Source: Nitrospira sp. (GTDB taxonomy: Bacteria; Nitrospirota; Nitrospiria; Nitrospirales; Nitrospiraceae). From it: 43,580 bases of DNA. A model generated the notes under the pieces. It made no database searches. It saw nothing but the letters and a program-made list of their open reading frames with translations, and was not told the DNA's origin. Every line of letters starts with the position of its first letter. The stretch's first letter is position 1. The translations under genes and the position numbers were made by a program. This document shows, in pieces, positions 8,638 to 18,164 of this stretch. Where the stretch lies: assembly GCA_005116895.1 (NCBI GenBank), contig SWDO01000001.1, forward strand, positions 244,888-288,467, read 5' to 3'.

Positions 8638-9933
8638 CTACGGGCGCTCTCGGTCAATAACGACAGTAATGTTTTCCGTCCCTGGCTTAATCGGCTGACT
8701 CATCCCTTCCAGATCACCACTGCCAGGCATCGCTTGTCCAGATTTTGATAATCGGGCCACAATGACCACTGTATCGATGTCCGACAGCTTTCGAGACGGC
8801 ATCGGGCTGGTCGAGTCATCGAGCTGGAACGTGAAGGGCAAGTCTTTTCTCGATGCCCGCACGATCGACACCGGCATCGGTGGACCGGCGACATCCTTTG
8901 CAAAGACAAACAGTGTATCTGGAAGCGCTTTGACGGCCATGCTCGGGCCCAATACCACTTTTCCCGTGATCGCGCGCGACGCACCGGCCTTTTTCACCGG
9001 AGGATGATCAGCCGGCATCGCCGATGACGGGCGAGGAGCATTCGTCGCCGCCATGACCGGGGCACCACCCATGCGCTGCTTCGCTTCGCCAATCGCAGCC
9101 GTGATTTGCTCCGAAAATTCCGGATCAGAATCCTGAGGCAAGTTTGTGCGCGCCCGTTCCCAATCTTTGACCGCAAGTGCAAAGTCCTTACGATTGTACG
9201 CCATGGTGCCCGCCAGCATCAGGGCCTTCACGTGATTGGGATCCACCTTCAGAGCTTTTTCGATCATGGTCTCCGGCTTGCCTTCGAGCTTGCGTCCCTG
9301 GTGAATTCCCAGCGCATCGGCATAATCGGCCAGCATGTCCGCATCGTTAGGATTCAGTTTGAACGCTTTATCGAAAGCTGGGACGGCATCGGCATACCGT
9401 TCCATGGCCATGTAGGAGCGCGCCAGCATGGCCCAGCCTGTCGCATCATTCGGGTTCTGCTCCAGCTTCTTTTTAAGCCGTTCCATCAGCGTATTGAGCC
9501 CCTCCATCATTTGGCGCTCGTCACCGGCACCGCTCTGAGCCGACATCGACGACGCCGTCGGGTGCGTCATCGCGGCTGGATTACCCAATGTCCAATAGAG
9601 CACGCCACTGGCTGCCGGAATGGCCAACACTAACGACAGTGCGACAAGCCGAATATTCACGAGCACTCCGGACATTATCGATGATGTTTCGGTGGAACCA
9701 GTCTCCTCCAACACTCGGCGCTCCAGCTCATGTCGAGCCGTCTGATACTGGTCATCCGTCAGCAGCCCGTTGGTGAGATCTTGTTCCAGCTCAGAGAATT
9801 GCTGTCGATACACCGGCAACGTTTTTTCCTGTTCACTTGTCAGCTGCGCTGGGCGCTTCAACAACGGACGCAATATTAATCCCAGGACGGATACGGTCAT
9901 GGCGGACACAATCGCCCAGAATGTCACGGTCAT
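8638..9933 (-). CDS. ccmI: Cytochrome c biogenesis protein CcmI (TPR)
   Basis: CcmI is the apocytochrome c chaperone of System I maturation; it hands apocytochrome to the CcmF/CcmH haem ligation complex. The 431-residue protein has an N-terminal membrane helix, a short cytoplasmic-type loop (ERRVLEETG), a second helix near residues 93-115 (LVALSLVLAIPAASGVLYWTL), then tetratricopeptide repeats (for example NPNDATGWAMLARSYMAM and NPNDADMLADYADAL). A C-terminal domain of the kind found in CcmI, containing PDTLFVFAKDV, follows. Its start overlaps the ccmH stop by 4 bp. It is the last ccm gene before the separately promoted haoA. Confidence 0.93.
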   Translation of the reverse strand: MTVTFWAIVSAMTVSVLGLILRPLLKRPAQLTSEQEKTLPVYRQQFSELEQDLTNGLLTDDQYQTARHELERRVLEETGSTETSSIMSGVLVNIRLVALSLVLAIPAASGVLYWTLGNPAAMTHPTASSMSAQSGAGDERQMMEGLNTLMERLKKKLEQNPNDATGWAMLARSYMAMERYADAVPAFDKAFKLNPNDADMLADYADALGIHQGRKLEGKPETMIEKALKVDPNHVKALMLAGTMAYNRKDFALAVKDWERARTNLPQDSDPEFSEQITAAIGEAKQRMGGAPVMAATNAPRPSSAMPADHPPVKKAGASRAITGKVVLGPSMAVKALPDTLFVFAKDVAGPPMPVSIVRASRKDLPFTFQLDDSTSPMPSRKLSDIDTVVIVARLSKSGQAMPGSGDLEGMSQPIKPGTENITVVIDRERP

Positions 9934-10391
9934 GATCGCTTCTCTCCTTCTGCCAAGAGTTGTTCAACTCGTCGATGTTCTTCATCCGTCACCGACACTT
10001 CGGCCACCGTACGTGACCGGCGCCGCAACGTCATGACCAGCGCCGTCGCCCCGATCGCCATTAAGACAAATGGTCCGACCCACAGTACTGTGGTTGTAGC
10101 CTTGAGCGGTGGTCGATACAGAACGAAGTCCCCGTAGCGGGCCACAAGAAACTCGATGATCTCCTGGTCGCTCATATTCTTGGCGATCATCTCTCGGACT
10201 TCCCGACGCAGGTCTTCCGCCAATGGAGCATTCGAGTCGGCCAAGGTTTGATTTTGACAGACCAGACATCGAAGCTCGACGGCGAGGTGCTTGAGGCGCG
10301 CCTCGGCGGCGGGATCATCAGTCAATGGCCTGGCTTCTCCGGCCCAAGCCGACCCGGACACACACAATATGATGAGCATCACCCATTTCAT
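9930..10391 (-). CDS. ccmH: Cytochrome c biogenesis protein CcmH
   Basis: CcmH is the membrane-anchored thiol-disulfide protein that keeps apocytochrome CxxCH cysteines reduced for haem attachment. The 153-residue product has a signal peptide ending in AWAG, the diagnostic LRCLVCQNQ motif with redox CxxC, the conserved DLRREVREMI helix and a C-terminal membrane anchor (about residues 104-124). Four-base ATGA-type overlaps join it to ccmG upstream and ccmI downstream. Its length is typical of the short CcmH form that works with a separate CcmI. Confidence 0.95.
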   Translation of the reverse strand: MKWVMLIILCVSGSAWAGEARPLTDDPAAEARLKHLAVELRCLVCQNQTLADSNAPLAEDLRREVREMIAKNMSDQEIIEFLVARYGDFVLYRPPLKATTTVLWVGPFVLMAIGATALVMTLRRRSRTVAEVSVTDEEHRRVEQLLAEGEKRS

Positions 10392-10915
10392 TCGGATTCA
10401 AGCTGCTTCACAAGTGGAAGAATCTTCTTCTCGACCGTATCAGGATACAACGGTCCGATCTGCTTATAACGAATCACGCCCTGCTTGTCGATGACGTACG
10501 TTTCAGGAACTCCGTAGACTCCAAAATTGATGCCGACTCGTCCGACCTCATCCACGCCAATTACCGAATACGGGTTGCCCCCTCGCTGCAACCAGGTTAG
10601 CGCTTCGTCCCGCTGATCCTTGTAGTCCATCCCATAGATCGTGACCTGTCCCGACTTAGCCAGGTCCATCAACACCGGGTGTTCCGTTTTACACCCGTTA
10701 CACCAGGACGCCCAGAAGTTGAGCAGCCAGACCTTGCCCTTGAGATCGTTCGACGAGAATATTTTTTCTTGATCGTATAGTTGAGGTTGAGAGAATTCTG
10801 GCGCCGCTTTTCCGACCAACGGAGATGGAATTTCTCGCGGATTGAGCGTGAGTCCGATGCCCAAAAAACCGACTACCACGACAAAGATAGACAACGGCAG
10901 AAGAAACCGATTCAT
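10388..10915 (-). CDS. ccmG: Thiol:disulfide interchange protein CcmG/DsbE
   Basis: CcmG is a periplasmic thioredoxin-like reductant of CcmH or apocytochrome c. The 175-residue protein has an N-terminal anchor (residues 4-24), the FWASWCNGCKTEHP active site with the WCxxC motif, and the CcmG-type region YGVPETYVIDKQG with the cis-proline segment. It overlaps ccmF and ccmH by 4 bp each, consistent with a single tightly coupled transcript. Confidence 0.95.
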   Translation of the reverse strand: MNRFLLPLSIFVVVVGFLGIGLTLNPREIPSPLVGKAAPEFSQPQLYDQEKIFSSNDLKGKVWLLNFWASWCNGCKTEHPVLMDLAKSGQVTIYGMDYKDQRDEALTWLQRGGNPYSVIGVDEVGRVGINFGVYGVPETYVIDKQGVIRYKQIGPLYPDTVEKKILPLVKQLESE

Positions 10916-12903
10916 GCCACTTTTCGCCTAGCCGCTCGCGTGGGTACAGGCACAGCCGGTTCTTGCCGACGCCATGCCAATCGATACCGGCGATCACTGA
11001 TGGCCAGTGCGCCGCCCAACGCCATGATAAAACACCCACCCCAGATCCAATCGATGAACGGCTTATGATAGAGCCTCACACTCCAAGCCCCGTCGTCGAT
11101 CGGCTCTCCCAATGACACATAGAGGTCGCGCAACAACCCCGGATCAATGGCGGCTTCGGTCATGATTTGATTCTGAACGGGGTAGCGTCGCTTTTCCGGA
11201 TACAAGACCGTGGTTTCACGACCATCCCGACTCACATGAAAGGTCCCACGAGCTGCCGTATAATTTGGCCCAACCACATCCTGAGTCCCATCGAATCGGA
11301 ACGTATAGTCGCCAATACTTGCCGTCTCGCCCACATTCATCCGCACGTCTTTTTCAGTTTCAAACCCTTTCACCATCGTCACGCCGACGATAAAGACCGC
11401 AATCCCACAGTGCGCGACGAGCATCCCCCAGTATGATCTGGGCACCGAAGCCAAACGTTCGACGAGACTATTCCCGTTCACATGAGCCAACCGTTCACGC
11501 AGCCCAATCGCGGACGTCGTCACAATCCAAATCGCCAACAAGAGGCCGAGGCTCAGCAGGGGCGTCCAGTTCCCCATGACAATCGGTAACGTGAGTGCGG
11601 ACACAAGACTGACCCCGAATGCCCACTTCAACCGCTTCGCCAAATCAGGCACACTCGCTTTCTTCCATTGGGCCAACGGGCCGATTCCCATTAAAAATAT
11701 TGCCGGAACCATTAATGGCACGAAGACGGAATCGAAGTACGGAGGTCCGACAGAAATTTTCCCGAGATCCAGAGCGTCTAAAAACAATGGGTAGAGCGTG
11801 CCTAACAGCACCGAGCCCATCGCAGCCACCAACAACACGTTGTTGGCTAACAGCATGCATTCTCTTGACAACATCGCGAAGCTGCCGCCCAACCCGACTT
11901 TTGGAGCGCGCCATGCGTACAAGGCCAACGACCCACCGATGACAATCGCCAAAAAGACCAGGATGAAGAGACCTCGTTTCGGATCGGTGGCAAACGCATG
12001 CACGGAGGTCAACACACCCGAACGGACGCGAAACGTCCCAAGGAGGCTCAATGAAAAGGCCATGATGGCCAACAGGACGGTCCAGACTTTGAATCCACCC
12101 CGTTTATCGGTCACGGCTAAAGAATGCACCAAGGCCGTTCCCGCTAGCCACGGCATGAAGGAGGCGTTCTCAACCGGGTCCCAGAACCACCACCCACCCC
12201 ATCCGAGCTCGTAGTAGGCCCAGCCGCTTCCCAACGCAATACCAACCGTCAAAAAACACCAGGCAACCGTCGTCCATGGCCGAGACCAACGGGCCCAGGC
12301 TGCATCAAGATTCCCCCCTAATAAGGCCGCGATGGCAAACGCGAAGGCCACCGAAAAACCGACATACCCCATGTAGAGCATCGGCGGATGGATCACCATT
12401 CCTGGGTCCTGCAAGAGCGGGTTCAAGTCCCGGCCCTCAGCAGCAGCAGGAATCAGCCGCTCAAACGGATTCGACACCGTCAACATGAACAACAGAAATC
12501 CCACACTGACCAGACCCATCACGCCAAGAATGCGGGAGCGCGTGGTCTCAGGGAGATGGCCAGAAAAGAGGGTCACCGCAAACATCCAGAGGGTCAGGAT
12601 GAAGGTCCATAACAGAAGAGACCCTTCATGCGCACCCCAAATCGCCGCCAACCGATAATGGAGCGGAAGTTGTGAATTTGATGTCGCGGCCACATACAGG
12701 ACGGAGAAATCCTTGTCGGCAAAGGCATAGGCCAGGCAGCCGAACGCAGTGAGGACCAATAGGAATTGGGTGCGCGCCGCCGGTTTCGCCACAGCCATCA
12801 GGCTCGAGTTCCCGACGGCGGCACCGTAGATGGGGAGAAAGCCCTGCACCAGCGCGACGCAGAGCGCGAGAATCAAGGCAAAATGACCGATTTCTGGAAT
12901 CAT
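10912..12903 (-). CDS. ccmF: Cytochrome c haem lyase subunit CcmF
   Basis: CcmF is the large integral-membrane haem lyase that joins haem to apocytochrome c thiols. The 663-residue product has many membrane helices and the tryptophan-rich WWD haem-handling motif [16 protein letters not shown]. Conserved histidines lie in the adjacent membrane loops, followed by a periplasmic C-terminal domain with the typical ending region [14 protein letters not shown]. Length matches family members of about 650 residues. It is joined by 4-bp overlaps to ccmE upstream and ccmG downstream. Confidence 0.97.
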   Translation of the reverse strand: MIPEIGHFALILALCVALVQGFLPIYGAAVGNSSLMAVAKPAARTQFLLVLTAFGCLAYAFADKDFSVLYVAATSNSQLPLHYRLAAIWGAHEGSLLLWTFILTLWMFAVTLFSGHLPETTRSRILGVMGLVSVGFLLFMLTVSNPFERLIPAAAEGRDLNPLLQDPGMVIHPPMLYMGYVGFSVAFAFAIAALLGGNLDAAWARWSRPWTTVAWCFLTVGIALGSGWAYYELGWGGWWFWDPVENASFMPWLAGTALVHSLAVTDKRGGFKVWTVLLAIMAFSLSLLGTFRVRSGVLTSVHAFATDPKRGLFILVFLAIVIGGSLALYAWRAPKVGLGGSFAMLSRECMLLANNVLLVAAMGSVLLGTLYPLFLDALDLGKISVGPPYFDSVFVPLMVPAIFLMGIGPLAQWKKASVPDLAKRLKWAFGVSLVSALTLPIVMGNWTPLLSLGLLLAIWIVTTSAIGLRERLAHVNGNSLVERLASVPRSYWGMLVAHCGIAVFIVGVTMVKGFETEKDVRMNVGETASIGDYTFRFDGTQDVVGPNYTAARGTFHVSRDGRETTVLYPEKRRYPVQNQIMTEAAIDPGLLRDLYVSLGEPIDDGAWSVRLYHKPFIDWIWGGCFIMALGGALAISDRRYRLAWRRQEPAVPVPTRAARRKVA

Positions 12904-13382
12904 AGCGACCCTTTTCTACCATCAGGAACAACGAGTGATTTACTTTGTTGGGCACCGGAGGCCTTGGCCTTCGCAAGCGCGTCCGCCACTTCTGGGGGCA
13001 TGTAATTCTCATCGTGTTTTGCGAGGACTTCGCTGGCGACAAACGTGCCGTCGACACCCAATTGCCCTTGCGCAACGGCCCCCTTTCCTTCCTTGAATAG
13101 GTCGGGGAGAATCCCTTTGTATGTCACCGGCAAGCGCTTCGCCGTATCAGTCACAATGAAATGAACGGTCAGACCATCATTCTCACGAACCAGGCTGCCG
13201 TCTTCAACCATCCCACCGATCCGGAAGCTACGCCCTTGCGGAGCTTCTCCGCTGACGACTTGCGTGGGGGTGAAAAAGAACACGAGATTGCTCTGGAAGG
13301 CGTTTAAGATCAGCACGGTCGCCACACCCAAGACAAGCAACCCCAGACCAATAAAGGCAAAACGTTTATGTCGCGGTTTCAT
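12900..13382 (-). CDS. ccmE: Haem chaperone CcmE
   Basis: CcmE receives haem from CcmABCD and covalently binds it through a histidine before delivery to CcmF. The 160-residue protein has an N-terminal membrane helix (residues 8-28), the beta-barrel region with [11 protein letters not shown], and the haem-binding motif [14 protein letters not shown] with the conserved His and the following Tyr. It overlaps ccmD by 17 bp and ccmF by 4 bp. Confidence 0.96.
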   Translation of the reverse strand: MKPRHKRFAFIGLGLLVLGVATVLILNAFQSNLVFFFTPTQVVSGEAPQGRSFRIGGMVEDGSLVRENDGLTVHFIVTDTAKRLPVTYKGILPDLFKEGKGAVAQGQLGVDGTFVASEVLAKHDENYMPPEVADALAKAKASGAQQSKSLVVPDGRKGSL

Positions 13383-13551
13383 CCATGCCTCCTAACAACG
13401 CCGCACGCTGCTCGGCGCGCGCGGCAACTCGTCGACGCCACAGGGCCAAGACCTCCCATAGCATGCACAAGGCCGTGGCGAGAAACGAGGTCCAGACATA
13501 GAGGCCATAGCCTCCCATCGCAAAGAATTCCGACGCACTCCCCCACTGCAT
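13366..13551 (-). CDS. ccmD: Haem exporter protein CcmD
   Basis: CcmD is a small single-helix membrane protein that helps release holo-CcmE from CcmC. The 61-residue product has the typical start region [14 protein letters not shown], one membrane helix and a basic, arginine-rich tail ([12 protein letters not shown]). Position between ccmC and ccmE, a one-base overlap with ccmC and a 17-bp overlap with ccmE support the call despite the short length. Confidence 0.92.
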   Translation of the reverse strand: MQWGSASEFFAMGGYGLYVWTSFLATALCMLWEVLALWRRRVAARAEQRAALLGGMDETAT

Positions 13552-14300
13552 CAGCGAGCCTCCACGGCTTCCTGGATCACGGCCGGCTTTTCATCCCAGA
13601 CCGGTAGCGAGTCCCGCTCGACCACGATGCATCGCACGCGGGCGAGAATGACGGCAATGCTGTAGAACCAGAACGCGACCGTCATGATGAGCATCGCCAT
13701 CAACATGGTTGCCGCCATTTTTGACCCCGTCGACATGCTGACTGAGGCGCCTTGATGCAAGGTGTTCCACCATTGTACCGAAAAATAGATGATCGGCACA
13801 TTGACGACTCCGACCAACGAAAAGACCGCACTGGATCGGTCGGCGCGACGCATGTCATCGATCGACGTCCGCAAGAGCATGACCCCCGCATACTGGAATA
13901 AGAGGATGAGCTCCGAGGTTAGCCTGGCATCCCACACCCACCAGGCACCCCATGTCGGTTTCCCCCACATCGCCCCAGTCAGTAGCGCCAGGAACGTAAA
14001 CATGGCTCCAGTGGGCGCGATCGCCTGAGCCATCATGAAGGATAAGCGCGCGTTGAGACCCATTCCAACACCGGCCCAGATCGCCATGACGACGTAGAGA
14101 AACATGGACATCCAGGCTGCGGGAACATGAACAAAGATGATCCGGTACGATTCCCCCTGCTGAAAATCGGTCGGCGCGACGAAGAACCCCATATAGAGTC
14201 CGACCCCCATCAGCGCTACCGCCACAACCGCGAACCAGGGGATCAGCCGACCTGCTAGGGGATAAAAAGCTTGTGGTGCCGAATACTTCGACCAATTCAC
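13551..14300 (-). CDS. ccmC: Haem exporter protein CcmC
   Basis: CcmC presents haem to CcmE in the periplasm. The 249-residue protein has six membrane helices and the WWD-family motif GAWWVWDARLTSELIL, with conserved histidines in the flanking loops (FVHVPAAWMS; WWNTLHQG). The C-terminal tail is cytoplasmic. It starts 15 bp after ccmB and overlaps ccmD by one base. Confidence 0.95.
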   Translation of the reverse strand: MNWSKYSAPQAFYPLAGRLIPWFAVVAVALMGVGLYMGFFVAPTDFQQGESYRIIFVHVPAAWMSMFLYVVMAIWAGVGMGLNARLSFMMAQAIAPTGAMFTFLALLTGAMWGKPTWGAWWVWDARLTSELILLFQYAGVMLLRTSIDDMRRADRSSAVFSLVGVVNVPIIYFSVQWWNTLHQGASVSMSTGSKMAATMLMAMLIMTVAFWFYSIAVILARVRCIVVERDSLPVWDEKPAVIQEAVEAR

Positions 14301-14315
14301 GTTGATGAGATCCTT

Positions 14316-14999
14316 CTATTCCAACGCAATACGTATCGCCGCTGCCGTGGCCCAGGGCGCCAGAAAGAGCGAGAGCACCAGACTGGCCCCAAGCAGCGAC
14401 AGATTTGCTTCGCCACCGATTCCAGCCATACTACCGGTGACCGCGCCGGCCCCAAAGCTCAACACTGGAACATAGAGTGGAAGCACCAGGAGGGCAACCA
14501 GTAGACCACTCCCCCGCACGCCAAGGACCAACGCGGCCCCGATCGCACCAATCATACTCAACGTCGGCGTCCCAAGCAAGAGCGACAACACCAACACTCC
14601 CAGGGGTGCTCCATCCAAGCCGAATTGGAGGCCGAGGAGCGGCGAGAGCAGCACCACGGGTAACCCGGAGATCAACCAATGCGCGAAAACCTTTCCGGCC
14701 ACCAGGACCGCCAATGGCTGGGGAACCAAGACCATCTGTTCTAGGGCCCCATCCACATAATCTGCTGTAAACACACGTGAAAGCGACAATAAACAGGCCA
14801 ACAAGGCCGCGACCCACAGCACGCCGGGGCCGATCGTTCTCAACACCGCCGGCTCCGGACCGACGCCCAAGGGAAAGAGGCTGGCCACGATAACGAGAAA
14901 GAACACCGACATCGCCGCATCTGAACGACGCCGCATCGCAAGCAAGAGATCCCGCTTGACGATGCCACTGACGGCCTCCCACATACTGGAGCGGTTCAT
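14316..14999 (-). CDS. ccmB: Haem exporter permease CcmB
   Basis: CcmB is the membrane permease partner of the ATPase CcmA; together they drive release of haem-loaded CcmE. The 227-residue protein has six predicted membrane helices, an N-terminal KRDLLLAMRR cytoplasmic region and the loop DYVDGALEQMVL typical of CcmB. It overlaps the ccmA stop by 4 bp. Confidence 0.94.
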   Translation of the reverse strand: MNRSSMWEAVSGIVKRDLLLAMRRRSDAAMSVFFLVIVASLFPLGVGPEPAVLRTIGPGVLWVAALLACLLSLSRVFTADYVDGALEQMVLVPQPLAVLVAGKVFAHWLISGLPVVLLSPLLGLQFGLDGAPLGVLVLSLLLGTPTLSMIGAIGAALVLGVRGSGLLVALLVLPLYVPVLSFGAGAVTGSMAGIGGEANLSLLGASLVLSLFLAPWATAAAIRIALE

Positions 15000-15616
15000 C
15001 CAACCAGCCTCAGGTGTTGCAGCCGCTCTGCGGGAAGCGCGACCTCTTGGTGCGTGACCAAGACCGCCAGTCCTCCACGTTGTACATGCGCCAGCAGCCG
15101 CTGCGTCACCACACTCGTAGAGGCCGCGTCGAGAGACGTGAACGGTTCATCCAACAACCACAGGGGACGCGTGGAAAGCCAGAGCCGGGCCAGAGTGACA
15201 CGGCGCTTCTGGCCTTGTGAGAGCACCTTGGACGGCAAATGATGAATGGGACGCTTCAGCCCGATCGCCTCCAAGGCTTCCTTCGCTCCCTTGTTGGAAC
15301 AAGGTTCCCCGGCCAGGGACGTGGCACTCATCAGGTTTTCCAGGGGAGTCAGATCGTCCTTGATCCCGTTCAAGTGCCCAAGATACGTCAGTTGCCCCGC
15401 ATAGAGTTCCTTGAGTTGATGGATATCCTGACCATCCCAGAGAACCGAACCTTCCTCCGGGGGCAACAGGCTGGAGAAAATCCGGAGCAGGCTGGTTTTT
15501 CCGCTGCCGTTCTCACCCACCACGGCCAACAGGGTTCCCGGCTCAACCTTTACATTGAGATCCGAAAACAGCCGACGTTCGCCTCGACGGCAACTGAGTC
15601 CAACAGCTTGCAACAT
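14996..15616 (-). CDS. ccmA: Haem exporter ATP-binding protein CcmA
   Basis: CcmA is the ABC-type ATPase of the CcmABCD complex. The 206-residue protein carries a Walker A motif GENGSGKTSLLR, the ABC signature LSQGQKRRVTLARL (family-typical SxGQ form), Walker B LWLLDEPF and a switch histidine in LVTHQE. It is the first gene of a nine-gene minus-strand ccm operon running to 8638. The 180 bp upstream are shared divergently with a DUF1269 gene; I could not fix a convincing ccm promoter there. Confidence 0.95.
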   Translation of the reverse strand: MLQAVGLSCRRGERRLFSDLNVKVEPGTLLAVVGENGSGKTSLLRIFSSLLPPEEGSVLWDGQDIHQLKELYAGQLTYLGHLNGIKDDLTPLENLMSATSLAGEPCSNKGAKEALEAIGLKRPIHHLPSKVLSQGQKRRVTLARLWLSTRPLWLLDEPFTSLDAASTSVVTQRLLAHVQRGGLAVLVTHQEVALPAERLQHLRLVG

Positions 15617-15795
15617 AAGGGCTACTCAAGGGGAAAAGATCGAGAGTAAGGGAACAGAGCGTGGAAAAACAAGGGGCAGGAAGCTCTGCTTGCACTCAGA
15701 GCGATCATCCTATTAACCTGTGCCTGTACGGCTAGATTGAGAATCTGCCATAGTGAATACCATATGGCATCTATATCGTGAAGGAGAGCTGAAGC

Positions 15796-16347
15796 ATGAG
15801 CCAACTGGTCTGTATCGCATTTAAGGACTTGAGCACGGCCGATCGGGTGCTGAACGAACTTCGGGCCATGGAAACTGACTATGTCCTCGACCTGGAAGAC
15901 GCGGTCATCGTCGTCCGCGATTTGGATGGGAAAGTCCATCTGAAGCAGTGCGTCGATGTGTTCGGCGGTGCGACCACACATGGTGTGTCGCTGGGCGTGT
16001 TGTGGGGAGGGCTGATGGGGTTGCTCTTTATGAACCCCCTGGCTGGCCTGATCGGTAGCCTCGCCGGCGGGGCGGGGGCCGGAGCCGTGACCACTGCAGC
16101 CAGTGGGTTTGGGTTGTTGAGCGACTATGGGATTCCTGATAATTTCATCAGAGATTTGGGCAGTACGATCAAACGGGGTACTTCAGCCATCTTCTTGTTG
16201 ATTCGCAACATTGACGAAGACAAGGTCCTCGCCAGGATTTCGCAACACGAAGGAACGATTCTCAAGACGTCACTCAGTAAGGAGCATGAGGAGAAGCTCC
16301 GGACTGCCCTCGCACACGAACACAAACAAAAGATAGCCAACGCATAG
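15796..16347 (+). CDS. DUF1269 family membrane protein
   Basis: This 183-residue protein is of unknown function. It has an N-terminal ferredoxin-like segment (residues 1-55, with DLSTADRVLNEL and LEDAVIVVRD), a central glycine-rich membrane hairpin (about 68-112, with WGGLMGLLFMNPLAGLIGSLAGG split by glycines) and a C-terminal charged domain. The pattern matches DUF1269 proteins, which are common in nitrifiers and often linked to stress conditions. AAGGAG sits nine bases before the ATG. It is divergent from ccmA and convergent with the downstream symporter. Confidence 0.88.
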   Translation: MSQLVCIAFKDLSTADRVLNELRAMETDYVLDLEDAVIVVRDLDGKVHLKQCVDVFGGATTHGVSLGVLWGGLMGLLFMNPLAGLIGSLAGGAGAGAVTTAASGFGLLSDYGIPDNFIRDLGSTIKRGTSAIFLLIRNIDEDKVLARISQHEGTILKTSLSKEHEEKLRTALAHEHKQKIANA

Positions 16348-16433
16348 CGGCACTTCCCCCAAACGACGTCCGTCCTGAGCAAGTCAAAGGGCACACGTCG
16401 TCGGGCGAGGCCTTTCTACACGCAACATTACTT

Positions 16434-17678
16434 TCAGCCCTTCTGCTTTCCATCCAACAGACAACTGACGTTCATATCCCCCATGACGTTGATCGCCGTG
16501 CGACAGCGATCGAGAAACCAATCCACGGTCAATAAGACCGGGATGTAGTGTACGGGCAGTCCGACAGCAGTAAAGACCATGGTCATCGTCACCAGACCAG
16601 CTTCCGGAATACCGGCGGCGCCGACCGAAGCGATAATGCTCGTCAACACGACTAGCAGTTGCTGCTGAAAGCTCAGGTCCATCCCGATCATTTGCGCGAT
16701 GAAGAGCGCCGCCATTGCCTCATACAGCGCGGTGCCATCGTTGTTGAAGTTCGCGCCGACCAGCGCTCCCATGCTCGCGGATTGTTCCCGCAGCCCCACA
16801 CGATCCTTGAGCGCGGCGTAGGTCACCGGCATTGTCGCCGTCGAGCTGGCCGTGGAGAAGGCCATGACTAGTGCATCACGACCCCCTCGCAGCAATTCGC
16901 CAGGGCGCACCCACGAACCGAATCGGATACGGAAAAGGTAATACCCTGCCTGAATCGCGAGCGCGAGCAATACGCTCACCACAAAAATCCCAAGCGCCTT
17001 GAACGGAGCGAAGCCTTCCGTCCCCACGATACTCGCGACAATACCAAAGACCGCCAACGGCACGACCGCGATAATCCAGTGCAAAATCTTGATGAGCGAT
17101 TCCAGGAAGAGCTCGACAAGATGTCCGACCGTTTCAAGCGGCCGTTCACGTTCTTTGCGCAGCGCCATGCCAAACGCCACCGCGATGAAGATGACTCCGA
17201 TCACCTTTCCATCGTCACCGAGTGGCCCCAGCAAACTCTTGGGCACATTCTCAAGAAAGAGGGCGAGCGGATTCGCGGTCTTCGTCGTTTCGTCGTGTTG
17301 TTGTGGCGGCGTGAGCCCCGCCCCTTGCCCTGGCTGAATCACGTTGGCGACCGTCAGGCCAACCGTAATCGCGACCAACGTATTCAGCAACAGCAGCCGT
17401 GGCAGCCGTGCCGCCAGTGGCCCGCCGAGCTGTGTCGTCATAAACGTGTGCACAATCGCCGCGAGGATCAGCGCCGGCGCGAGCGCCCCTAAGAGTCGCA
17501 AGACCAGCTTCCCCGGTACCGCTAAGATGGCCGCGTCACTTCCCAGCAGCACTCCCACCATGACACCCAGAACCAAGGCAATCCCAATACGCGCATAGAG
17601 CGGGACACTCTGCCATCGCGCAATCAAGCCTGTGTTCGGCATAGTATTTATTAGTTCTTCTGACGAGCGGTCGCCCAC
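16434..17678 (-). CDS. Sodium:dicarboxylate/amino-acid symporter (DAACS family)
   Basis: This 414-residue secondary transporter of the GltP/DctA/SstT family imports dicarboxylates or amino acids with sodium or protons. Eight or so membrane helices are visible, plus the serine-rich re-entrant loop MAFSTASSTATMPVT, the NNDGTALYEAMAALFIAQ segment and the second hairpin GIPEAGLVTMTMV. These are the core substrate and ion-binding parts. Start: GTG at 17678 has GGAG nine bases upstream; an ATG at 17642 is an alternative. Substrate cannot be told from sequence reading alone. Confidence 0.9.
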   Translation of the reverse strand: MGDRSSEELINTMPNTGLIARWQSVPLYARIGIALVLGVMVGVLLGSDAAILAVPGKLVLRLLGALAPALILAAIVHTFMTTQLGGPLAARLPRLLLLNTLVAITVGLTVANVIQPGQGAGLTPPQQHDETTKTANPLALFLENVPKSLLGPLGDDGKVIGVIFIAVAFGMALRKERERPLETVGHLVELFLESLIKILHWIIAVVPLAVFGIVASIVGTEGFAPFKALGIFVVSVLLALAIQAGYYLFRIRFGSWVRPGELLRGGRDALVMAFSTASSTATMPVTYAALKDRVGLREQSASMGALVGANFNNDGTALYEAMAALFIAQMIGMDLSFQQQLLVVLTSIIASVGAAGIPEAGLVTMTMVFTAVGLPVHYIPVLLTVDWFLDRCRTAINVMGDMNVSCLLDGKQKG

Positions 17679-18164
17679 AAGCTGAAACTCCTATTACTTC
17701 ACTACCCGTTCAATATGAAGGATCACCGAATGTACCACAGGGAAGGCTACGGGTGAGCCAGGTGATCGGTATGAGAAGAACTGATTGTCTTGTGCGGCTT
17801 AGTCGGTGTGATCGGGAATGACAGACTTGCACATCGGCCATAGTGACACATATGTATCAGAAACGACTAAGACCCCCTTATTTCAGTCATGTCAGACACA
17901 CAGCCTAATCTTGGCATGCACAATACACGATCCGATCCTGCCTTTATTAGGCTCCCATGAGGTTCGAACGCAGCGGAATCTCTTCAAGCAGTGGATCACT
18001 GCAACAGTGGTCGTTCGCCTCCTGTAGCAGAAAGCGTCATTTACCCATGTCCCAACCCTCCACCCCGCTATTTCAGCCGCAGTTCATACTCTTAGATGGC
18101 GGCATCGAATTTGCTCCATGCTGTCTACAGATATTACGCTGAAGTACGTAAAAGGAGATGGACG
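17679..18164. other. Intergenic stretch without recognisable gene
   Basis: These 486 bases separate the divergent symporter and peroxidase genes and should hold both promoters. Short open frames on the plus strand (17818-18027, 17957-18142) have no ribosome site or resemblance to known proteins. I see no tRNA, repeat array or strong hairpin. Confidence 0.5.

Noticed and set aside
8590-8647. GAGCGCC/GGCGCTC inverted repeat at the ccmI end
   Set aside because: Only seven base pairs with a loop over 40 bases and no T-tract.
16361-16410. ACGACGT/ACGTCGT inverted repeat between convergent genes
   Set aside because: Loop of about 30 bases and no T-tract; too weak to call a terminator.
17818-18027. 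69-codon plus-strand frame in the symporter-peroxidase gap
   Set aside because: No ribosome site, no protein-like pattern or family resemblance.
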